A DNA stretch of 64,000 bases. It comes from Bacteroidota bacterium. Its GTDB lineage: Bacteria > Bacteroidota > Bacteroidia > Chitinophagales > Chitinophagaceae. The stretch lies in contig JAIUNV010000003.1 in NCBI GenBank assembly GCA_020161435.1, positions 576,567-640,566 of the forward strand, written 5' to 3'. Positions 57,670-64,000 of the stretch are shown here, piece by piece. The notes beneath the pieces were generated by a model, which saw only the letters and a list, made by a program, of their open reading frames with translations, searched no databases and was not told the DNA's origin. Position numbers and translations under genes: made by a program. How positions within the stretch are numbered: the first letter of the stretch is position 1; each line of letters starts with the position of its first letter.

Positions 57670-57726
57670 AAGTATGGTATAACAAAAAAGAGCTGCTGCT
57701 GTTGTATGCCATGCAGCGGAGGTGAG

Positions 57727-57756
57727 CAAAAGTAAGCCTTCGTGTATGAATGCAAA
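57727..57756 (-). promoter_or_regulatory. mqnC promoter
   Basis: Minus-strand TTTG (57753-57756), 18-nt spacer, TACTTTTG (57727-57734), exact -7 consensus; leader about 50 nt. Confidence 0.7.
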
Positions 57757-57800
57757 TGATACAATAGCACTAATGCTATTTGCCTGTAAATTGTACCTGA

Positions 57801-59051
57801 ATGATTGCTCAACTCTCTTTCTACGTAAAAATAGTTTCCATTTGCTGGTGGCTGTACCTGCTATTGTACCCGGTTTTGCCGGCCGCAGCACAAACCAAAG
57901 AAGCAACGGCAAAACTGCTAACCAGTTTCAGATTTGAGCAAATGACCGGTGGGATTATACTGCTGAAAGCTGCAATCGATAATCACCCCGACTCACTGAA
58001 TTTTATACTTGACACGGGTAGCGGCGGCATATCACTGGATAGCATTACCTGCCAGCGGTTGGGTATACGCACCGAGCCCAGCAACCGTACCATCCGTGGA
58101 ATAGCGGGTGTAAAACAGGTGGATTTTGCTTACAATCATACCCTGCACCTGCCGGGGCTGAATGTATCCGGAATGAACTTTCACATCAATGATTATGAAC
58201 TGCTGACCAGCGTGTACGGGGTGAAAATTGACGGCATCATTGGTTACAGTTTGTTTTCGAGATACATCGTTTTGCTCAACTACGATAGCCACGAAATAGC
58301 CCTGTACACCCAGGGCAAAATACCGTACCCCGAAAGAGGCTTTTTTTTGACACCCACTATTGCCGGCCTGCCTATACAAGATGCCAGCGTAGCCGACCAG
58401 AGCAAAAGAACGGGACGTTTTTACCTGGACACAGGCGCTGGATTAAACCTGCTTTTTTCATCGGCCTATGTGCGGGATAGTGGACTTTTTGCCCAACATA
58501 AACAACGTTATGCTACCGTAGCCGAAGGCCTTGGCGGTAAAACATCGATGGAAATGACCGTGCTGAAAAAGTTTAAACTGGGGCCGTATGGGTTTAGAAA
58601 TGTACCGGTGTACATGTTCGACGATGAATTTAATGTGACCGCTTACCCACAGCTGGGCGGCCTTATTGGCAATGATATTTTACGCCGGTTCAACGCCATT
58701 ATTGATTATAGCACCAGTCGTTTTCACCTTACCCCCAACACCCATTTTTACGATGCCTTCGACTATTCTTATACAGGCTTGGGTATGTATCAGCAAGACG
58801 ATCTGATAGTAATAAGCGATGTAATACCGGGCTCACCAGCCGATAAAGCAGGCATGCAGGTAGATGATGTGGTGGTGGCCATAGAAAATAATTTGAGCAA
58901 CAACATTCAAACCTATAAGCAGCTCCTCATGCAGTCGGGCAAAAAAGTACGATTGGTGTTATCCAGAGACAATGAACTATTTGAGTGCACTTTATATATT
59001 GAATCCATCAGAAAAAAACTGACCGCAAAAGCCAGCCCCAAAAGCAAATAA
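57801..59051 (+). CDS. Exported retropepsin-like protein with C-terminal PDZ domain
   Basis: 416 residues with a signal peptide ending PAAAQ. Two aspartyl-protease half-domains of the retropepsin type: FILDTGSGGISLDS with Asp71, and FYLDTGAGLNLLFSS with Asp210, followed by LGGLIGNDILRRFNAIIDY. A PDZ domain covers about 330-400 (IVISDVIPGSPADKAGMQVDDVV). Both catalytic Asp-Thr-Gly motifs are present in one chain. The protein is periplasmic or exported and likely cleaves or binds peptides; the target is unknown. Gene alone, divergent from mqnC. Confidence 0.88.
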   Translation: MIAQLSFYVKIVSICWWLYLLLYPVLPAAAQTKEATAKLLTSFRFEQMTGGIILLKAAIDNHPDSLNFILDTGSGGISLDSITCQRLGIRTEPSNRTIRGIAGVKQVDFAYNHTLHLPGLNVSGMNFHINDYELLTSVYGVKIDGIIGYSLFSRYIVLLNYDSHEIALYTQGKIPYPERGFFLTPTIAGLPIQDASVADQSKRTGRFYLDTGAGLNLLFSSAYVRDSGLFAQHKQRYATVAEGLGGKTSMEMTVLKKFKLGPYGFRNVPVYMFDDEFNVTAYPQLGGLIGNDILRRFNAIIDYSTSRFHLTPNTHFYDAFDYSYTGLGMYQQDDLIVISDVIPGSPADKAGMQVDDVVVAIENNLSNNIQTYKQLLMQSGKKVRLVLSRDNELFECTLYIESIRKKLTAKASPKSK

Positions 59052-59141
59052 CCGGGGCAAAACAAATGCTATCGTTTATCAATTGACCGTTGTTTGCTGC
59101 TCGTTTACCTAAACTTAAGGCTGCTGCATTGGCGTTACTTG

Positions 59142-59149
59142 TACTTTTG
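59142..59149 (+). promoter_or_regulatory. -7 box of T9SS nuclease gene
   Basis: TACTTTTG, exact consensus; ATG 20 bp further on. The -33 element is not clear. Confidence 0.4.
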
Positions 59150-59168
59150 CGCCAAATTTTTTGGATAC

Positions 59169-61604
59169 ATGAAAAGACTTTTACCCTTATTGCTCCTCTT
59201 GGTATCAGCCAGTGCATGGGCACAGGTAAGCATTACCAGCCTTGGTACCGCTTACACGCAAGATTTCAACACACTGGACAACAACGCTACTACCGCTTCG
59301 GCACTGGCACTGCCTACGGGCTGGTTGCTGCAAGAAACACAAGGCACCAGTGCCAGTGCACTCATGGACGGCAAGTATGGTGTAGACAATGGCGCTGCCA
59401 ACAATGGTAACGTATGGAGCTATGGTACCACCGGCGCTACAGACCGTGCCCTTGGCAGCCTCCGCAGCAATAGCCTTCTGCCTTCGTTTGGTGTGTGGTT
59501 TACCAACAATACCGGCGGCGTTATTACCGCACTGGACATTACTTACCGTGGCGAAATGTGGCGGGTAGGTCTTTCGGCCCGTACTGCTGCCGACCGGCTC
59601 GATTTTCAATACAGTACAGATGCTACAAGCCTTACTACCGGTACATGGATTGATGTGAACAGTCTCGACTTTCAGTCACCCGTACTCAATGCAACACAAG
59701 GAGCCATTGATGGCAACGCTGCTGGTAATTTTACTACTGTAACTGCAACCATAACTGGCCTCAACATACCCAATGGCACATCTGTTTATTTACGTTGGAC
59801 CGATGCCGATATTGCATCCAGCGATGATGCACTGGCCATTGACGATGTAAGTTTAACGCCTACTGGTACCGCCGGAGTATTTTGCAGCAACCCATCAGCT
59901 GCCCCAACCAACCTGGTGCTTACACCTGCCAATACCGCCATTGCCGGTTCATTTACAGGTAGTGCCAGTGCCGATGGTTATGTGGTATTTCGCAGCACCA
60001 GCAGCAGCCTTGGCTTTACACCTTTTGATGGCATACCATACACAGCAGGCCAAACCGTTGGTACAGGCGTGGTAGTGTACACCGGCACCAACACTTCATT
60101 TTCTGCTACCGGCCTTACTGCTGGTACGCAGTATTACTTCTTCGTATTTAGCCTCAATGGATTTGCCTGCAGCAATGGCCCCTTGTATTTTGGTACTTCG
60201 CTCAATGGTAGCGCCACCACCACCACCGGCAGCACCAACGACTGGCCGGAGGGCTACTACGATGGTGCCATCGGCCTGAGCTGTGCACCTTTAAAAACGG
60301 CGCTGAAAACCGCCATTACCACGGGTAATACACCAAAAACCTACGGCGATTTGTGGACGCAATACCTCATCAGCGATATTAAACCACGGGAAGTGGGAAC
60401 AGGCTCAGCCAATGTAATTTGGGATATCTACAGCGATAACCCCACCGGAACTGACCCCTACAACTTTACACCCGGAACCGTAGCCAGCGGTGGTCAGCAA
60501 GACAATGGATCTGGCGGTGCCGCAGAAGGTGAACGCTACAACCGTGAACACACAGTTCCGGTCGACTGGTTTGATGGCAATACAAACAACTCTGGCCCTG
60601 CTACCGACTACCTGCACATTATGCCTACCGATAAATTGGTCAACAACCAGCGCAGCAGTTACATCTATGGTGAAGTAACCAACCCCACCTGGACCAGCCA
60701 GAACGGTAGCAAACTGGGGCCCAATTCATTTGCCGGCCTTACCGGTACGGCGTTTGAACCCATCAATGAATACAAGGGTGATGTAGCACGTGCCTTCCTG
60801 TATTTTGTAACCCGATATCAGGATAATATGACCAGCTACAGCGGTGGTGGTTTTGGCACGCAGGCATTTGACAACAGCGCTTTCCCAAGTGTTGATATCG
60901 ACTACCTGCGCCTGATGATTAAATGGCACAATCAAGACCCCGTAAGCCAAAAAGAACGTGACCGCAACAATGCAGCATACACTTTTCAGCGCAACCGAAA
61001 TCCGTACATCGACCGGCCGGAATATGTATCTCAGGTATGGAACAGTACTTGTGCCGGTTTGGGCGCATTGCCTGTAACCCTGGAATGGTTTAAAGGAGCT
61101 CTCAAAGGCACCAATGTACAATTGGAATGGCAGAACAGCAACGAAGCCAACTTTAGCCGCTACGAAATACAGCGTAGTGTAAATGGCACCGATTATCAAA
61201 CCATTGCTACTGTAAATGGCCGCAACATTCGCAACTACAGCTACAGCGATGATGTAAGCAAGCTCGGTGGCCGCCGCCTGTACTACCGCCTCAATATGAT
61301 TGATAAAGATGGCAGCAGCAAACTGAGCAGTGTGTTTAGCATTCACCTGCAGGCCAATGTTCGCTTCCAGGTGTACCCCAACCCTGCCAGCAGCAACATT
61401 ACGGTAGAACTGGGCAGCAGCCTCTTCAGTGGTAGCCTCATTGTAACCGACATGACCGGCCGTAGCGTTTACAGCCGTCAGCTGAGCAACCAGCGTGGTC
61501 AGGTAGCAGTACCGGTACAGCAACTGCCTGCAGGCCGCTACCTGGTGCAGCTCAAAGCCGACAACGGCACCGTAAGCAGCCAGTCGTTCAACGTGGCCCG
61601 CTAA
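59169..61604 (+). CDS. T9SS-secreted endonuclease I family protein
   Basis: 811 residues from ATG 59169, signal peptide ending SAWAQ. An N-terminal beta-sandwich (about 20-235) and a fibronectin-like domain (about 245-350) come first. The endonuclease I domain (about 358-625) has YYDGAIGLSC, YNREHTVPVDWF with catalytic His (about 461) and YLHIMPTDKLVNNQRSS with the conserved Asn. A second fibronectin-like stretch and a C-terminal type A T9SS sorting domain (last ~80 residues: FQVYPNPASSNITVELG to SFNVAR) complete it. It probably degrades extracellular DNA. A strong terminator follows. Confidence 0.92.
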   Translation: MKRLLPLLLLLVSASAWAQVSITSLGTAYTQDFNTLDNNATTASALALPTGWLLQETQGTSASALMDGKYGVDNGAANNGNVWSYGTTGATDRALGSLRSNSLLPSFGVWFTNNTGGVITALDITYRGEMWRVGLSARTAADRLDFQYSTDATSLTTGTWIDVNSLDFQSPVLNATQGAIDGNAAGNFTTVTATITGLNIPNGTSVYLRWTDADIASSDDALAIDDVSLTPTGTAGVFCSNPSAAPTNLVLTPANTAIAGSFTGSASADGYVVFRSTSSSLGFTPFDGIPYTAGQTVGTGVVVYTGTNTSFSATGLTAGTQYYFFVFSLNGFACSNGPLYFGTSLNGSATTTTGSTNDWPEGYYDGAIGLSCAPLKTALKTAITTGNTPKTYGDLWTQYLISDIKPREVGTGSANVIWDIYSDNPTGTDPYNFTPGTVASGGQQDNGSGGAAEGERYNREHTVPVDWFDGNTNNSGPATDYLHIMPTDKLVNNQRSSYIYGEVTNPTWTSQNGSKLGPNSFAGLTGTAFEPINEYKGDVARAFLYFVTRYQDNMTSYSGGGFGTQAFDNSAFPSVDIDYLRLMIKWHNQDPVSQKERDRNNAAYTFQRNRNPYIDRPEYVSQVWNSTCAGLGALPVTLEWFKGALKGTNVQLEWQNSNEANFSRYEIQRSVNGTDYQTIATVNGRNIRNYSYSDDVSKLGGRRLYYRLNMIDKDGSSKLSSVFSIHLQANVRFQVYPNPASSNITVELGSSLFSGSLIVTDMTGRSVYSRQLSNQRGQVAVPVQQLPAGRYLVQLKADNGTVSSQSFNVAR

Positions 61605-61627
61605 TACAGCATTGCAAATAGATTTTT

Positions 61628-61658
61628 AAAAAGCCGGAGCAAATTGCTTCGGCTTTTT
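61628..61658 (+). terminator. T9SS nuclease gene terminator
   Basis: 15-nt arms (61628-61642 and 61644-61658) with one G-U pair and a T6 run; the innermost pairs must open to form the loop. Confidence 0.85.
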
Positions 61659-61691
61659 TATTGTGCCGCCATCACCGACATTTGCCCACTT

Positions 61692-62933
61692 ATGATTCAC
61701 TACGAAAAATTCATGTTGCCCAATGGGCTCACTGTTATAGTTCATCCGGATTTTAGCACCCCCATGGCTGTGGTTAATGTGATGTACGATGTAGGTGCCC
61801 GTGACGAAAACCCCAACCGTACCGGCTTTGCCCATTTGTTTGAGCACCTCATGTTTGGCGGCAGCATCAACATACCCGAATACGACGAGCCATTGCAAAT
61901 GGCCGGCGGCGAAAACAATGCGTACACCACCAACGACCTTACCAACTATTATATACAACTACCGGTAGAAAATCTGGAAACCGCTTTCTGGCTCGAAAGC
62001 GACCGCATGCTCAGCCTGGCCTTCAGCCCCGATAGCTTAGAGGTGCAACGCAAAGTGGTTTGTGAAGAGTTTAAAGAGCACTACATTAATAAACCGTATG
62101 GCGATGTGTGGCACAAACTGCGGGAGTTATGCTATACACAACACCCCTATCGATGGATGACGATTGGCAAAGAATTGCGCCATGTAGAAGAAGCGCAACT
62201 CGACGACGTAAAAAACTTTTTCTTTAAACATTACACCCCTTCCAATGCCATACTGGTGGTAGCGGGGCCTGTACAAACAGCCAATGTAAAAGCGCTGGCA
62301 GAAAAATGGTTTGGCGATATTCCATCGGGTACAAAGTATGTACGCCAGCTACCCAAAGAACCAGCACAAACCGCTGCCCGCCGCATGGATGTAACGGCCA
62401 GTGTGCCGCTGGATGCTTTTTACAAAACCTGGCATGTATGCGGCCGGCAAGATGCTGCCTACCATGCCACCGACCTCATAACCGAAGTGTTGGGCAGTGG
62501 TGCCAGCAGCAGGCTGTACCAACATTTGGTAAAAGAGCAACGCCTTTTCAACAATATTGAATGCTACCATTTTGGCAGCATCGACCCGGGCATGCTGGTG
62601 ATAGAAGGCAAGCTGGTAAAAGGCATTACCCCCGAAGCGGCAGAAGCTGCCGTGCAGGCCGAAATTGCGCAACTCTTACAACAAGGTGTAACCGAACAGG
62701 AATTACAAAAAGCAAAAAATAAAACCGAAAGCATCATCTCTTTTGAAGACATGAGCCTGATGAACAGGGCCAACAACCTGGCGTTTTATGAACTGCTGGG
62801 CGATGCTGCCGAAATGAATACGGAGCTGAATAAATACCAAAGCGTTACAGCCGCTCAATTCATGGAAACGGCAGCAACTATTTTTACTGAAGACAACAGC
62901 AACACCCTGTATTATCGCAGCAATATGAATTAA
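61692..62933 (+). CDS. M16 zinc peptidase (PqqL/pitrilysin family)
   Basis: 413 residues from ATG 61692. The inverted zinc motif HXXEH is HLFEH (His48, Glu51, His52), with the third ligand Glu at about 125 in the VCEEFKEH segment, so the domain looks catalytically complete. The C-terminal M16 domain (about 175-410: TASVPLDAFYKTWHVCG, then LITEVLGSGASSRLYQHLVKE) is the substrate-guiding half. There is no signal peptide, so it is cytoplasmic in this annotation; in many Bacteroidota a paired second M16 gene follows, but here the next gene is an AAA-like exported protein. Confidence 0.92.
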   Translation: MIHYEKFMLPNGLTVIVHPDFSTPMAVVNVMYDVGARDENPNRTGFAHLFEHLMFGGSINIPEYDEPLQMAGGENNAYTTNDLTNYYIQLPVENLETAFWLESDRMLSLAFSPDSLEVQRKVVCEEFKEHYINKPYGDVWHKLRELCYTQHPYRWMTIGKELRHVEEAQLDDVKNFFFKHYTPSNAILVVAGPVQTANVKALAEKWFGDIPSGTKYVRQLPKEPAQTAARRMDVTASVPLDAFYKTWHVCGRQDAAYHATDLITEVLGSGASSRLYQHLVKEQRLFNNIECYHFGSIDPGMLVIEGKLVKGITPEAAEAAVQAEIAQLLQQGVTEQELQKAKNKTESIISFEDMSLMNRANNLAFYELLGDAAEMNTELNKYQSVTAAQFMETAATIFTEDNSNTLYYRSNMN

Positions 62934-63110
62934 CAACAGATGCTAAATAAAATTTAGTACTGCATTTTAAACGCTATCGTTATGTTTTGATGCCACAGAA
63001 TATTCCTCGAATATGCTAAACACAACAGTCCGCACGTTTATGCGTTGATGTATGCGCCTTTTCAGCAACAATTAATTCAGAAATAGTTTGCTACCATTAA
63101 ATTATCACAC

Positions 63111-63611
63111 ATGAAAAACATCCTCTTTCTCCCTTTGCTGTTGTTGATGCAATCTTTAAGTTTTGCCCAAGGCTCTGCGTTGAGTCCGCAACACCAAATC
63201 ACCATATTGCAATATGCCGGCCCAAAAACCAATACACTGGTACCCGTGGCCATGCTCAATCAGGTAAATGATAACGCTACGGTAGCAGCCCGATGGCTGG
63301 CCGACCTGCGTGTTGAAAGCTTGATGCGCCTGAGTTTTAACCCGAAAGACAGCAGTTATATTGGTGATACCGTAACCGACCTGGAAAAAGCCTTCGCCAA
63401 TGCCGCCGATCAAAAAGCCCTGCTGTTTATTGACGACTGCGACGCATTGTGGAGCAAAGCCGGACTCACCAATGAAGAAAAATCCATAATAGAACGCTTT
63501 TACCAACTGGCCAAAAAACACAAGCATGCCGTGCTCATACGCTGTGTGTACGAGCCCACCTATTTTGCCATGGCCAAAGCAGGGTTTGGTATTGTGGCGT
63601 TGGATTTGTGA
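63111..63611 (+). CDS. Exported protein resembling the Walker-B half of an AAA ATPase
   Basis: 166 residues with a signal peptide (ending SLSFAQ). Residues about 85-125 read SSYIGDTVTDLEKAFANAADQKALLFIDDCDALWSK, close to the AAA stretch from the pore loop to Walker B (KYIGETEKNL...ILFFDEADALF); I cite the pattern by pieces only. Walker A (GxxGxGKT) is absent and Walker B ends DD rather than DE, and the second-half arginine fingers are not clear. So it cannot be an ordinary ATPase. It could be an inactive derivative, possibly exported, or a decayed gene. The upstream M16 peptidase gene is 177 bp away. Confidence 0.6.
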   Translation: MKNILFLPLLLLMQSLSFAQGSALSPQHQITILQYAGPKTNTLVPVAMLNQVNDNATVAARWLADLRVESLMRLSFNPKDSSYIGDTVTDLEKAFANAADQKALLFIDDCDALWSKAGLTNEEKSIIERFYQLAKKHKHAVLIRCVYEPTYFAMAKAGFGIVALDL

Positions 63612-63714
63612 AGCAATGAATGCTGGCTGACAGTTACTGACCGCATGCCTGCAGCAAATAGGATGTGCTCACTGATTATTGCTGATAATGGATTGAAAAC
63701 AAAAAAGCGGATAC

Positions 63715-63742
63715 CTATTACGACATCCGCTTGCTTATAAAT
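63715..63742 (-). terminator. Terminator of the right-edge membrane protein gene
   Basis: AAGCGGAT/ATCCGCTT stem with a 12-nt loop; on the minus strand it runs into TTTTTT. It also lies after the AAA-like gene. Confidence 0.8.
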
Positions 63743-63752
63743 TGTTGCTTGT

Positions 63753-64000
63753 TTATTTATCTGCCAGCATCCTGCCTCTGTAGTAAACTACCCTTACCAC
63801 GGTACCAATGATAAATGCCAGCAAAATGGTAAGGCGCTGCCACAGGCTAAACTTTTCGGTAAGAGGTGCAAAGTAAAAGGCGCACAAAACTGATACTAAA
63901 ATATAGAGTGTAGCAAAAATGCACCAACCCTGCTTAGGGCTAAGCTTATAAATGACCTTCTGCAGCAAGAAGAACAGAATGCCACCGGCGATGATGTAAG
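63753..64000 (-). CDS. Small membrane protein, N-terminus cut by window edge
   Basis: The reading frame is open from TAA at 63753 to the right edge (82 codons so far) with no in-frame ATG seen. It holds a hydrophobic piece at the start (YIIAGGILFFLLQKV), a short polar part and two more membrane segments (IFATLYILVSVLCAFYFA and LTILLAFIIGTVVRVVYY), ending GRMLADK. I do not recognise the family; it is a small inner-membrane protein of at least three helices. Confidence 0.6.
   Translation of the reverse strand, partial: YIIAGGILFFLLQKVIYKLSPKQGWCIFATLYILVSVLCAFYFAPLTEKFSLWQRLTILLAFIIGTVVRVVYYRGRMLADK

Noticed and set aside
57670..57912. 80-codon N-terminal extension of MqnC
   Set aside because: The promoter lies inside it and MqnC starts at the FHLPTLYDKAL region.
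1..64000. tRNA, rRNA, riboswitch, CRISPR, transposase, integrase or prophage genes
   Set aside because: I looked for tRNA arms, conserved rRNA sequence, insertion-sequence genes and phage operons and saw none. The S74-domain protein alone is not evidence of a prophage because it has a signal peptide and lies in a surface-protein block.

Overview
The window reads as a chromosomal segment of a Gram-negative Bacteroidota bacterium, most likely of the family Chitinophagaceae (family level is inference). The supports are: type IX secretion (T9SS) C-terminal sorting domains on two large exported proteins (8241-12380, 59169-61604), a PorG-like DUF6089 protein, LptC and KdsD, the futalosine-pathway enzyme MqnC, type III pantothenate kinase, ribosomal protein THX, and promoters with the Bacteroidota -7 box TAnnTTTG. 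There are no rRNA or tRNA genes, CRISPR arrays, transposases, integrases or phage structural operons. This is ordinary core chromosome with a few accessory islets.

Layout. 1-5.1 kb: a truncated lipoprotein gene, a PLP aminotransferase, a DoxX-like membrane protein and a LytTR/7TM histidine-kinase two-component pair. 5.3-15.7 kb: a surface/export block with an OmpA-type protein, an S74 tail-fibre-type protein, a seven-module T9SS adhesin and a DUF1800/DUF1501 pair. 15.7-22.3 kb: manC-kdsD (surface polysaccharide), recQ, and paaE with its TetR regulator. 22.3-22.95 kb: a non-coding stretch with REP-like palindromes and a promoter. 22.95-31.6 kb: padR-pspC, a type II NADH dehydrogenase, a DMT exporter, an aldo/keto reductase, a deoxyhypusine-synthase-like enzyme, acpH and a GNAT. 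31.6-36.5 kb: coaX-OM barrel-lptC, DUF937 and prfA. 36.6-41.6 kb: a YXWGXW protein, a secreted caspase-like protease divergent from a TPR membrane protein, a small lipoprotein and a secreted esterase. 41.7-49.2 kb: murA, yqeY, cvpA, an alpha/beta hydrolase, a CBS protein, a BamA-like protein, nadK and a porG-like gene. 49.3-56.1 kb: the rplM-rpsI-rpsB-tsf operon, rluE, xth, DUF4286, HU, THX and pyrH. 56.5-64 kb: mqnC, an exported retropepsin-PDZ protein, a T9SS nuclease, an M16 peptidase, an exported AAA-like fragment and a membrane protein running off the right edge.

Themes. Envelope building and secretion dominate (LptC, KdsD, ManC, MurA, OmpA, PorG-like, BamA-like, T9SS cargo), together with translation. 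The most unusual items are: a deoxyhypusine-synthase homologue that keeps the catalytic Lys but lacks the spermidine-site His motif; MurA with Asp at the fosfomycin-target Cys; an exported protein resembling the Walker-B half of an AAA ATPase; a small C-terminal module shared by two unrelated secreted proteins; a 17-bp perfect hairpin covering the start of the DUF1800 gene; and several families of degenerate word-like intergenic repeats. I did not find a clearly new multi-gene defence or metabolic system. The best candidates for new biology are the surface block at 5.3-15.7 kb and the caspase/TPR divergent pair.
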